15,291 bases of DNA from Bacteroidales bacterium UBA1769 (lineage in GTDB: Bacteria; Bacteroidota; Bacteroidia; Bacteroidales; UBA932), in contig DCGV01000010.1 of NCBI GenBank assembly GCA_002314725.1, positions 8,262 to 23,552 of the forward strand, given 5' to 3'. How positions within the stretch are numbered: the stretch's first letter is position 1; every line of letters starts with the position of its first letter. Shown one piece after another: positions 8,001 through 14,324 of the stretch. The position numbers and the translations under genes were made by a program. A model generated the notes under the pieces. That model saw only the letters and a list, made by a program, of their open reading frames with translations, ran no database searches and was not told the origin of the DNA.

Positions 8001-8159
8001 GAAGAAAGAATGCCGAATTTCCCAGAAGGGATGCCAAATTTCCCAGAAGGAATGCCTGAACCTCCACAAGGAATGCCTGGTGGCGGGTTCCCTGGCGGAT
8101 TCCCTGGTGGCGGTCCTGGAGGTTTTGGCGGTCCACGTGGATTTAACTCTCAGGAGTAA
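5010..8159 (+). CDS. Outer-membrane beta-barrel protein with carboxypeptidase-regulatory-like domain (TonB-dependent receptor-like)
   Basis: 1049 residues. Residues 1-25 form a signal peptide (hydrophobic 8-21, likely cleavage after SGA). About 30-110 is a CarboxypepD_reg-like Ig-fold (VTVHLKDNRSGESVGFATV opening). About 125-250 resembles a receptor plug (KKDTIEYTASSFKT; DVLADLLKKMPGFEVDDDGG; YIDGQEFFG). From about 250 to 923 are alternating amphipathic strands rich in Asn, Ser, Tyr and Phe, as in the Bacteroidetes outer-membrane beta-barrel family (OMP_b-brl_3 type). A Gly-rich run at 292-310 probably forms a loop. The last strand ends VSIQFRFGSF near 926. Beyond it is a tail of about 124 residues: Gly/Arg/Met/Pro-rich (929-959), Ser/Thr (960-975), strongly acidic (971-999), then MPNFPEG-type repeats and Gly/Pro (1001-1049). 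Substrate is unknown; there is no SusD partner or TonB box I can identify. It appears to be a single-gene unit closed by the terminator at 8183-8220. Confidence 0.85.
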   Translation: MSFKFLRGLLFVAVLLFATSINSGAQNNFKVTVHLKDNRSGESVGFATVSVSQKDSKKVYKYSQADENGTATFTNFKAGDYVLSADLMGYETATKEFTVSNKDVDLGELKMTVQAQFLEGATVTDIGNPIVVKKDTIEYTASSFKTTETDVLADLLKKMPGFEVDDDGGVSFNGETIQGVYIDGQEFFGSNTQMATQNLSAQMINKVRAVNKKSDEAEFTGIDDGNERMVLDLSVKDEIKNTWFGNVTGGAGYDLKGADEDNDIRFTGNLMAASFGTAKQLAIIGNGNNANGGGFGGRGGFGGGGGNGGNGITTSYSIGANGSYTFKDKSEITGDYTFSGRNSLNESESNKLTFKKNGDDLRSHESGKSTSDSYTHQFGSRAEWNVGKNTSIIFEPSISFGTSGSYSYNEFTTDGVGSIADYKVNDGYSNSESSTDTRSLNGTVLLRQRLGKSGRNLTLNLGGSYSNNLTDGLNYSETNHYNSNSEFTDLALVDQHYNQTSNSYGANGRLTYTEPLGKNFYLEGNYSINFSQSLSEKLTYNQDANGNYTVLDNQYSNKVDNTRFNQQAGFNFRKQERKYNMTFGANVQPTNTTNVTLENGKETTINQKVVNWSPQARIDLNLNTNDLLRFNYNGQSSQPSMTQLNPVSDNSNPQRVTLGNPNLVESFSHRINTMYRKTNMKTFASLMLNVGANFSMRNIVNASWYDQNAVQYTVPMNNEKGTYSTNARLSYNTPIAKSNFSLMIEASGDYSNSYSFVGGSNIDPTDPSSYQNIANYTENKTDNVSAQGSLRFTYRNNLLEFNLGGNTRYQQAWYSVSEKNVDPTWTNNINANFMLQSDILNFNTDARYTFYKGFGEGYNDPTLVWNAEVNKSIFNKKATLALRLYDILNQSKSTRRTTTDNYVSDSKNNTLGRYFIVSIQFRFGSFGSMMGGGRGGRGGGMPGMPPGGPGQRFGQNPQGNSSSTSARQNTESSETKSDGENGEKKEGESEEENEGENEERMPNFPEGMPNFPEGMPEPPQGMPGGGFPGGFPGGGPGGFGGPRGFNSQE
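8010..8072 (+). repeat. Three tandem 21-bp repeats encoding MPxxPxG
   Basis: Repeats at 8010-8030, 8031-8051 and 8052-8072 encode MPNFPEG, MPNFPEG and MPEPPQG. A degenerate continuation (MPGGGFPGG) follows. The first two DNA copies differ at only a few positions, suggesting recent duplication or slippage. They lie in the C-terminal tail of the outer-membrane barrel protein, so copy number may vary between strains without breaking the frame. Confidence 0.85.
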
Positions 8160-8182
8160 TCAATAGGTTAATAGGTTTTTTT

Positions 8183-8220
8183 GGACTTACCTACTAGTTT
8201 GGTAAGTCCTTTCTTTTTTT
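8183..8220 (+). terminator. Strong intrinsic terminator after the outer-membrane protein gene
   Basis: GGACTTACC (8183-8191) pairs perfectly with GGTAAGTCC (8201-8209), a 9-bp stem with a 9-nt loop, followed by TTTCTTTTTTT. It lies 23 bp after the stop at 8159. There is no matching A tract upstream, so it works mainly on the plus strand. The last loop bases and first base of the right arm also form the -33 box of the next promoter. Confidence 0.9.
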
Positions 8221-8229
8221 ATATTTTTG
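8198..8229 (+). promoter_or_regulatory. Bacteroidetes-type promoter for PASTA-rluD
   Basis: TTTG at 8198-8201, a 20-bp spacer and TATTTTTG at 8222-8229 match the consensus. The predicted start near 8236 leaves a leader of about 15 nt before the ATG at 8251. The -33 box sits within the terminator hairpin of the preceding gene. Confidence 0.7.
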
Positions 8230-8250
8230 TGTATAATTCTTGCGAAAAAA

Positions 8251-9093
8251 ATGAAACTCGATCCTAATAAACCCTTTTGGAAATCACTCCTGCTAAATAT
8301 TGTTCAAGCCGCGGTAGGTGTAATTATACTTGTATTGATAATTAATTTCTGCTTAAAGATTTTTACCAGACATAATAATGAGATATCGGTTCCAGATTTC
8401 TACTCTATGAGTTTGGAGGAGGCTAATCATGTCGCTAGAAAATCAAATGTCAGATTGGACGTTATTGATTCTATATATGTTAAGAGATTGGAACCGGGAG
8501 CTGTCTTTTTACAAAACCCAGCTGCAGGAAGTCCGGTAAAAAAAGGAAGGAGGATACTTATCACAATAAATGCAAGCCAACCAAAAATGATAGATATGCC
8601 TAATCTTGTTGGTTTTTCATTGCGACAAGCTAAAACTGAGCTATACTCGAGAGGTCTTTCCATTAACAAAATATCATATATTGAAGATATTGCAACAAAT
8701 AATGTCATAGAACAGAGATATAAAGGTAGGAAAATCGCACCCGGGGAGCAGGTTGAATCTGAATCTGCAATCGATCTTGTGCTGGGACTTGACTACGAAG
8801 ATGCTTTGACAAACGTTCCATATGTTTGTGGCTATTCTCTATCAGTAGCAGAAGATAATATATTTGAAAACTCTTTGAATGTTGGTACAGTAAGATATGA
8901 TGATTCTGTACAAACATATCAAGATACATTGGATGCTGTCGTGTATTCACAATCTCCTATTAATATCTATGAGCCATGCAGAAAAGGGGCTAAAGTCAAT
9001 CTAATACTTACAATAGACCAATCAAAACTTGCTGATTTGGTACCTCCAACTTTAGAACCGGAAGCTGAAACTGATTTGAATAATGAAGAGTAA
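8251..9093 (+). CDS. Membrane-anchored PASTA-domain protein
   Basis: 280 residues from the ATG at 8251; an upstream in-frame TTG at 8227 lies in the -7 box and is rejected. Residues 13-35 form one hydrophobic membrane segment after a short Lys-containing cytoplasmic start. The rest is extracytoplasmic (periplasmic): three PASTA repeats at about 45-111, 112-184 and 185-258, each with the pattern VPdf/MPNL/VPYV, an S-L-x-x-A helix, and a closing xPxxxxxVxxGxxIxLxI strand. An acidic tail follows. PASTA domains bind peptidoglycan fragments or beta-lactams in Ser/Thr kinases and PBPs, but this protein has neither kinase nor transpeptidase domain. Its partner is unknown. The stop overlaps the next gene by 11 bp, so translation is probably coupled. 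Confidence 0.85.
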   Translation: MKLDPNKPFWKSLLLNIVQAAVGVIILVLIINFCLKIFTRHNNEISVPDFYSMSLEEANHVARKSNVRLDVIDSIYVKRLEPGAVFLQNPAAGSPVKKGRRILITINASQPKMIDMPNLVGFSLRQAKTELYSRGLSINKISYIEDIATNNVIEQRYKGRKIAPGEQVESESAIDLVLGLDYEDALTNVPYVCGYSLSVAEDNIFENSLNVGTVRYDDSVQTYQDTLDAVVYSQSPINIYEPCRKGAKVNLILTIDQSKLADLVPPTLEPEAETDLNNEE

Positions 9094-10177
9094 TCAGGAG
9101 AGGTACAATCTCGAAGATATAGAACTGGACGAAGTCTCTTCTGAAGATGAAGAACAGGAGATGTTTGAACACTACAGATTTGTAGTGGACAAAGGTCAAA
9201 GTATGCTGCGTATTGATAAGTACATAACTGATCATATGGAGCAAACATCCCGTCACAGAATTCAATTGGCTATTTCTGCTGAGTATGTAAGGGTAAATGA
9301 TAAAGTGGTGAAGGCCAATTATAAGGTCAAGCCACTTGATATTATCACCATTGTAATGCCTTACCAAAGGCGTGGTTCCGAGATACTTCCTGAAGATATA
9401 CCATTGAATATTGTCTTTGAAGATGACGATTTGTTGATTGTTAATAAACCAGCAGGAATGGTTGTACATCCCGGTCATGGACATTTTCAAGGTACTTTAA
9501 TAAATGCATTGGCATTCCATCTTGGCTTGAAGCCAGATATTGATGCTGAAGATGAGAGAATGGGAGTTCTAGTCCATAGAATCGATATGAATACGTCAGG
9601 GCTTCTTGTTGTAGCGAAGAATGATGAATCTCAACTGAATCTGGCAAAGCAATTTTTCTATCACACAATCGAAAGAAAATATATAGCTCTCGTATGGGGC
9701 AATATTGCTGATGACGAAGGTACAATAGAAGGGAATATCGGTCGTGACCCTAACGATAGAATGCGTTTCAAAGTGTTTCCTGATGGTGAAGCAGGCAAAC
9801 ATGCTGTAACTCATTATAGGGTATTGGAACGTTTTGGTTATGTTACTCTAGTTGAATGTGTACTGGAAACAGGACGTACCCATCAAATAAGAGTCCATAT
9901 GAATTATATCGGTCATCCTCTGTTCAATGATGACAGATATGGCGGTGATCGAATATTGAAAGGTACTCTCTATACTAAGTATAAGCAATTTATTGACAAT
10001 TGTTTCTCCCTACTCCCAAGACAGGCTCTTCATGCCAAGACTTTGGGTTTCGTACATCCACGGACGAAAGAGATGGTACGATTTGATTCAGAACTTCCTC
10101 AAGATATGGTGGCTTGCATTGAGAAATGGAGAGGATACGCGAAGAATTCAGTGAATTTTGATGAATTACAAGATTGA
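9083..10177 (+). CDS. rluD: RluA/RluD-family 23S rRNA pseudouridine synthase
   Basis: 364 residues. It isomerises uridine to pseudouridine in rRNA; RluD modifies helix 69 of 23S rRNA, but the exact target here is inferred from family resemblance. After an acidic N-terminal stretch (about 11-27) there is an S4 RNA-binding domain (38-92, QSMLRIDKYITDHM to DIITIVMP). The catalytic domain carries NKPAGMVVHPGHGH and the signature VHRIDMNTSGLLVVAKN with catalytic Asp168. The conserved TGRTHQIRVHM and HPLFNDDRYGG motifs follow. The start at 9083 overlaps the PASTA gene by 11 bp. The gene ends just before a strong two-way terminator. All catalytic features look intact. Confidence 0.9.
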   Translation: MKSNQERYNLEDIELDEVSSEDEEQEMFEHYRFVVDKGQSMLRIDKYITDHMEQTSRHRIQLAISAEYVRVNDKVVKANYKVKPLDIITIVMPYQRRGSEILPEDIPLNIVFEDDDLLIVNKPAGMVVHPGHGHFQGTLINALAFHLGLKPDIDAEDERMGVLVHRIDMNTSGLLVVAKNDESQLNLAKQFFYHTIERKYIALVWGNIADDEGTIEGNIGRDPNDRMRFKVFPDGEAGKHAVTHYRVLERFGYVTLVECVLETGRTHQIRVHMNYIGHPLFNDDRYGGDRILKGTLYTKYKQFIDNCFSLLPRQALHAKTLGFVHPRTKEMVRFDSELPQDMVACIEKWRGYAKNSVNFDELQD

Positions 10178-10184
10178 TTTAAAA

Positions 10185-10230
10185 CCATAAAAAAAACCTT
10201 CAAGAAATTTCTTGAAGGTTTTTTATGGTT
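10185..10230. terminator. Bidirectional terminator between rluD and rpmH
   Basis: The core is a perfect inverted repeat at 10197-10218 (CCTTCAAGAAA / TTTCTTGAAGG). It is flanked by eight A on the left (10189-10196) and six T on the right (10219-10224), with outer ACCAT/ATGGT arms that can extend pairing. Each strand therefore gives a hairpin followed by a T tract. It can stop rluD transcripts on the plus strand and rpmH transcripts on the minus strand. Confidence 0.93.
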
Positions 10231-10241
10231 TGCAACTAAGC

Positions 10242-10394
10242 CTACCAAAGGTCTTCTGATGAAACTGTTAGTTTCTTGCGACCGTGACGGCGGCGTGCAG
10301 CCAAAACGCGACGTCCATTAGGAGTTGACATTCTCTCACGAAAACCGTGTTTGTTGCGTCTTTTGCGTTGTGATGGTTGAAATGTGCGTTTCAT
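10242..10394 (-). CDS. rpmH: 50S ribosomal protein L34 (bL34)
   Basis: 50 residues, minus strand, start ATG at 10392-10394 and stop TAG at 10242-10244. The sequence begins MKRTFQPSQRKRRNKHGFRE and continues with the RMSTPNGRRVLAARRRHGRK block. This is near-identical in all bL34 proteins, which stabilise 23S rRNA in the large subunit. The short acidic end (SSEDLW) extends beyond the 44-46 residues seen in E. coli-type L34, as is usual in Bacteroidetes. It lies 80 bp downstream of rsmG with its own promoter at 10442-10472 and ends at the shared terminator. The common rpmH-rnpA pairing is absent. Confidence 0.97.
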   Translation of the reverse strand: MKRTFQPSQRKRRNKHGFRERMSTPNGRRVLAARRRHGRKKLTVSSEDLW

Positions 10395-10441
10395 TGTATG
10401 TTATTTTTATTATTTCCTATTCTTTTTTCAATAGTGGAGTG

Positions 10442-10472
10442 CAAAGGTAATGCTTTTGTTGCAAAATGCAAA
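10442..10472 (-). promoter_or_regulatory. Bacteroidetes-type promoter for rpmH
   Basis: On the minus strand TTTG (complement of 10469-10472), a 19-bp spacer and TACCTTTG (complement of 10442-10449) give a perfect consensus. The start would be near 10435, about 40 nt before the ATG. The -33 box lies 2 bp beyond the rsmG stop codon, so L34 can be made at high level independently of polA-sigma-rsmG. Confidence 0.82.
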
Positions 10473-10474
10473 TT

Positions 10475-11092
10475 TTATCGCACAATTATCACCTTTTTTT
10501 CTTTAAAAAACTCCTCGTTAAAGAAATTATCAATCTCAAATAGTGTTATTTTGCCCTTTTCAATTCGGTTCCTGGACATTGCTTCACATATCTCCTCATT
10601 TAAGTCACCACCCTTGAGATATAGGATCTCATTACGGTATTTTCCTTTTACCCATGAGTAGAAATCGGCCAGATTTGTAACGGCACGTGATACTATATAA
10701 TCATATTTTTCCGGTAAAGATTCGGCTCTTCCATTAAAACAAACAACATTTGACAGACCTAGCGCTTGAGCAATATTGCTTGCAACTTTAATCTTTTTGC
10801 CTATCGAGTCACAAAGAGTGAAGTGTACATTTGGAAACATAATTGCAAGAGGAATACCAGGGAATCCGCCTCCTGTTCCTACATCCAAAACAGTAGATCC
10901 ATCTTCGAATTGCTTGATTTTCGCAATGGATAAGCTGTGTAGTATATGCCTCTCATAAAGATTGTCAATATCTTTTCTGGAGATCACATTGATCTTTTGA
11001 TTCCAATCGTTATACAGAGGTAACAACTGCTCAAATCTATCGTTTTGGATGTTAGTGATATCTGGGAAATATTTCAGTATTGTGTCTTTCAT
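10475..11092 (-). CDS. rsmG: 16S rRNA (guanine-N7) methyltransferase RsmG (GidB)
   Basis: 205 residues. RsmG uses S-adenosylmethionine to methylate N7 of G527 (E. coli numbering) in 16S rRNA; loss gives low-level streptomycin resistance in several bacteria. Family signs are YNDWNQKINVISRKD (27-41), ERHILHSL (47-54), the SAM-binding loop VLDVGTGGGFPGIPLA (68-83), the later Asp in TLCDS, and the YDYIVSRAVTNL segment (the SRAV motif). Length is normal. The start lies 2 bp after the stop of the ECF sigma gene, implying translational coupling. The gene's last codons adjoin the rpmH promoter. Confidence 0.95.
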   Translation of the reverse strand: MKDTILKYFPDITNIQNDRFEQLLPLYNDWNQKINVISRKDIDNLYERHILHSLSIAKIKQFEDGSTVLDVGTGGGFPGIPLAIMFPNVHFTLCDSIGKKIKVASNIAQALGLSNVVCFNGRAESLPEKYDYIVSRAVTNLADFYSWVKGKYRNEILYLKGGDLNEEICEAMSRNRIEKGKITLFEIDNFFNEEFFKEKKVIIVR

Positions 11093-11094
11093 AA

Positions 11095-11664
11095 CTATCT
11101 TGAAACCATTTCGTTAAGCATTTTTCTCGCTCTGTTCAATTTTGTCTTGACAGTTCCTATTGGCATATTGAGTTCCTCGGCAATATCTTCATAAGCGTAA
11201 TCTTTAATGAATCTAAGTTCGGCGACTGCTCTGTAACCAATTGGAAGTGACATGATACTAGAGATGATATTTGAAACGACCTGATCAATAATCACCTTTT
11301 CTTCAGGGTCTTCATCACTGCTGATGTTCAAAATTTCAGATTCATTGATTGTGTCGATAGACGTGGTGGACTGTTTAACTCTGCGAATGTGATCTATTGC
11401 TTCATTTTGTGCAATATGGAAGAGCCATGTCGAAAAGGCATATTGAGTATTGAATTTATTTATATTCATAAAAGCCTTCTCAAAACTGCGTTGACATACA
11501 TCTTCGGCATCCTCTCTGTTAGGTATGTATTGTGAAATAAATGCTAACAAAGAACTCTTGTACTTATTAAGAAGCATAGCAAAGGCTTGCTGATCTTTAA
11601 TAAGTGCAAGTTGTATCAGCTGTTTATCACTGAGATTAATGAGCTTCGAGCCAGTTTTTTCCAT
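11095..11664 (-). CDS. ECF-family RNA polymerase sigma factor
   Basis: 189 residues from the ATG at 11662-11664; a TTG 12 bp earlier is also in frame but precedes the predicted transcription start. It has only sigma region 2 (about 27-98, with DAEDVCQRSFEKAF and the -10 recognition part FSTWLFHIAQNEAIDHIRR) and region 4 (about 134-187, LPIGYRAVAELRFIKDYAYE then the helix-turn-helix GTVKTKLNRARKML). A polar, acidic linker of about 35 residues joins them. This is the group 4 (ECF) layout. No anti-sigma factor gene, and no membrane protein that could act as one, lies next to it: polA is upstream and rsmG follows after 2 bp. The gene overlaps the polA 3' end by 29 bp. Regulon and signal are unknown. 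Confidence 0.92.
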   Translation of the reverse strand: MEKTGSKLINLSDKQLIQLALIKDQQAFAMLLNKYKSSLLAFISQYIPNREDAEDVCQRSFEKAFMNINKFNTQYAFSTWLFHIAQNEAIDHIRRVKQSTTSIDTINESEILNISSDEDPEEKVIIDQVVSNIISSIMSLPIGYRAVAELRFIKDYAYEDIAEELNMPIGTVKTKLNRARKMLNEMVSR

Positions 11665-14290
11665 AACTACAATCAACAGTCAAAGGTATGGACAGTTTAC
11701 ATACTCCCTCCATCTCCTCCTTAACTATTTTCATCAAATGTTCAAGTTCCTCTCTCTTTACATCAAATACCAACTCGTCATGAACCTGAAGGACCATCTT
11801 GCTTTGTATATTTTCTCTCTTCATCCGATAGGCTACTCGAATCATGGCAAGTTTGATAATGTCTGCAGCACTTCCTTGGATAGGTGCGTTGATAGCATTC
11901 CTTTCTGATAATCCTCTCACAACCTGGTTTCTCGAGTTGATATCCGGGAGATAGCGCTTTCGCCCAAATAAAGTCTGAACATACCCTTGCTCCTTTGCCT
12001 TGGCAATTGAACTCTCCATATACTCTTTAACCTTTGGATAGTTAATGAAATACTCTTCTATTAACTTCTTGGATTCTGAACGGCTGATATTGAGTCTTTG
12101 GGATAATCCAAATGCAGAAATGCCATAAATGATGCCAAAGTTTGCCGTCTTTGCTCTACGTCGCTGTTCTTTTGTGACATCTTCCGGTTTTTCTTTAAAA
12201 ATCTTAGCTGCGGTAGCTGTGTGAATGTCGGCGTTATGACGAAATCCTTCAATCAACGATTCGTCCCTACTCAATTCCGCCATAATCCTTAATTCGATTT
12301 GAGAATAATCGGCAGATACTATATAGCCATCCGGTGTACTTGGAACGAATGCTTTTCTGATCTCCCTTCCTCGTTCCGTTCTAATTGGAATATTTTGAAG
12401 ATTCGGTTTTACAGAACTTAACCTACCGGTAGCAGTCAACGCTTGGTTAAAAGTAGTATGTATCCTGCCACTCCTTGGGTTGATGAGGGAAGGAAGGGGA
12501 TCTATATATGTAGATAGTAATTTTTTGGCAGCCCTGTATTCAAGCACTTTACCAATAAATGGATGCTTATCGTAAAGATCGTTCAACGTCTCTTCATCCG
12601 TAGGATAATTTGAACGGGCATTCTTTTTCGCTTTTGGATTAAGGTTTAATTTCTCATATATGACCTCGCCGACTTGCCTTACCGATGATAAATTCAATTC
12701 AGGTTCATCAACCATCTCACGTGCTTGTTGCTCAATCCCGTTAAGCTCATCGGACAATGATTTACTGTACTCTTGAAGTTGATATGGGTCAATCTTTACA
12801 CCAGCACTCTCCATATCGGCGAGTACCATGATAAGAGGTTTCTCAATCTCATTATAGAGGGTTAGCAAATTTTGAGCTGCTAAATCATCCTTTATCTTTT
12901 GATATAAATCAGTTAAAACAATTGCCTCATTTATTGTCTTGTCAAGATGTTCCCTTTCCAATTTTATATCAGTTGCTGGAGCTGAGAATAGATCAATTTG
13001 AACAGCCTCAATGGATGGTTTCTCGTAGGTGATGGAGATATCAATATCCAGGTAACCTGATGCCAAGATATCCAATTTATGAGTCCGTTCAGGATTGATT
13101 AGATAATGCATGATCTCTAAATCATACAGATCACCATTGACTGAAATGCCTTCTGATTTTAATTCAACGATAGATGGTTTGATGTTGTGGCCAATTTTAG
13201 AGATGTTCTCATTGGCCATGATAATTTGAACACAAGGATTTGAGATATCCGTTATCGTGTATCTTTGTTTGCAGGCGAAGATGATAGTGTTGCCATCTTT
13301 CCTATAGGCAATCTCTTTGTTCTCAAGAGCCATCTTTTCAATCTCTTGGTATGAGACCTCAATCGATTCCATCTTTTTCTTAACAGGCGTGGCAATTTCC
13401 TGGCTGCCGGAATCTGATGGTAAGAGCCTTCTTAATGATGGCATCTCATAGCGTGAGAGTATCTCAGTGATACACTGATTGCAAAAGACATCGTTTCTAA
13501 GATCTTCTTCATTGAGATTCAGTTCGATATCAGTTTTGATTGTAACAAGTGTCTTACTCTGGTCAATATACTCTTTTGCCTTATTGAAAGCCTCTTGCAT
13601 CTTCGGCGTCAAGTCCTGCAAGTGAGCATAGATGTTTTCGACTGAACCATATTTCCCAACCAACTTCTTTGCTGATACCTCACCGACTCCGTCCACTCCT
13701 CTTACATTATCTGAAGCGTCACCCCAAAGTGTAAGGATATCAATTACTTGAGATGGATTATCGATCCCGTAATGTTCACATATCTCCTCCTTGCCAATTA
13801 TTGATTTCTCCTCCTTGCCTTTGCCTGGTTTATATTGAAAAATGTTTTCATCAATAATCTGCCCCAGATCCTTATCTGGAGTTACCATGTAGACAGTATA
13901 TCCTTTTGCTGCAAATTGCTTTGATAAAGACCCAATAACATCATCAGCTTCAAAACCTGGATACATTACGACGGGAATCCCGAGTGCCTTCACTATCTCA
14001 GTCAATGGCTCAAGAGCTGCTTTGACAAGCTCGGGTGCAGCACTCCTGTTAGCTTTATATTCAGGATACATCTCGTGACGGAAAGTCTTAGCAGGTGGAT
14101 CGAATGCAACTGCAATGTGAGTCGGATGCTCTTTGTTCAATAATTCCAGCAGGAATTTGGTGAAACCAAAAAGTATTGAAGTATCTTCTCCTTTAGAATT
14201 GATCATTGGAGCACGCATGAACGCGTAATACATCCTAAAGATCAGAGAATGTCCGTCAATTAAATATAGTGTCGGTTGTTTATTATCCAT
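11636..14290 (-). CDS. polA: DNA polymerase I, probably lacking 3'-5' proofreading
   Basis: 884 residues. Pol I fills gaps and removes RNA primers in replication and repair. The N-terminal 5' nuclease (1 to about 290) keeps its acidic residues and motifs: YLIDGHS with Asp12, FDPP with Asp64, GFEADDVIG, TPDKDLGQ, and the GDASDNVRGVDGVGEVSAKK helix-hairpin-helix. The polymerase domain (about 470-884) has motif A DYSQIELR with Asp661, motif B RRAKTANFGIIYG with Lys714, Phe718 and Tyr722, and motif C VHDEL with Asp838. These are all intact. In between, the exonuclease-like domain (about 310-460) is short. There is no DxE at the ExoI site (around IAYRKDGNTIIF, 327-338), and the ExoII site reads GHNIKPS (367-373) with Ser373 where Asp is needed. 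Proofreading is therefore probably absent, as in Taq and Bacillus stearothermophilus Pol I. The 3' end overlaps the ECF sigma gene. Confidence 0.95.
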   Translation of the reverse strand: MDNKQPTLYLIDGHSLIFRMYYAFMRAPMINSKGEDTSILFGFTKFLLELLNKEHPTHIAVAFDPPAKTFRHEMYPEYKANRSAAPELVKAALEPLTEIVKALGIPVVMYPGFEADDVIGSLSKQFAAKGYTVYMVTPDKDLGQIIDENIFQYKPGKGKEEKSIIGKEEICEHYGIDNPSQVIDILTLWGDASDNVRGVDGVGEVSAKKLVGKYGSVENIYAHLQDLTPKMQEAFNKAKEYIDQSKTLVTIKTDIELNLNEEDLRNDVFCNQCITEILSRYEMPSLRRLLPSDSGSQEIATPVKKKMESIEVSYQEIEKMALENKEIAYRKDGNTIIFACKQRYTITDISNPCVQIIMANENISKIGHNIKPSIVELKSEGISVNGDLYDLEIMHYLINPERTHKLDILASGYLDIDISITYEKPSIEAVQIDLFSAPATDIKLEREHLDKTINEAIVLTDLYQKIKDDLAAQNLLTLYNEIEKPLIMVLADMESAGVKIDPYQLQEYSKSLSDELNGIEQQAREMVDEPELNLSSVRQVGEVIYEKLNLNPKAKKNARSNYPTDEETLNDLYDKHPFIGKVLEYRAAKKLLSTYIDPLPSLINPRSGRIHTTFNQALTATGRLSSVKPNLQNIPIRTERGREIRKAFVPSTPDGYIVSADYSQIELRIMAELSRDESLIEGFRHNADIHTATAAKIFKEKPEDVTKEQRRRAKTANFGIIYGISAFGLSQRLNISRSESKKLIEEYFINYPKVKEYMESSIAKAKEQGYVQTLFGRKRYLPDINSRNQVVRGLSERNAINAPIQGSAADIIKLAMIRVAYRMKRENIQSKMVLQVHDELVFDVKREELEHLMKIVKEEMEGVCKLSIPLTVDCSYGKNWLEAH
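11681..11688 (-). promoter_or_regulatory. Possible -7 box for the ECF sigma gene, inside polA
   Basis: The minus strand reads TACCTTTG here, identical to the strong -7 boxes of rplU, serS and rpmH, within the polA codons for IPLTV. A start near 11674 would lie 10 nt before the sigma ATG at 11664. No TTTG is found 19-21 bp upstream, and the coding constraint could explain the match, so this is tentative. Confidence 0.4.
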
Positions 14291-14298
14291 ATAACCTA

Positions 14299-14306
14299 CA
14301 AATATA
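14299..14306 (-). promoter_or_regulatory. Possible -7 box for polA
   Basis: The minus strand reads TATATTTG (TAnnTTTG) in the 34-bp gap between polA and the gene upstream of it. An imperfect -33 (ATTG, complement of 14328-14331) lies 21 bp away. The predicted start would be only a few nucleotides before the polA ATG, so the transcript would be almost leaderless. The match may be chance in AT-rich DNA. Confidence 0.35.
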
Positions 14307-14324
14307 AATAATATTTGATGTTAA

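Noticed and set aside
7804..8166. 120-codon open frame overlapping the end of the outer-membrane protein gene in another plus frame
   Set aside because: It arises because the Gly/Pro/Glu-rich tail uses few stop-forming codons in the shifted frame. Its product is low-complexity, lacks its own start signals, and runs past the real stop without any recognisable domain.
8227..8250. Upstream TTG start for the PASTA protein
   Set aside because: It lies inside the -7 box TATTTTTG. The ATG at 8251 gives a normal positively charged start before the membrane segment.
9008..9490. 160-codon minus-strand open frame opposite rluD
   Set aside because: It is antisense to the S4 and catalytic regions of rluD, which are well conserved. 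The predicted protein has composition typical of antisense reading and no motif.
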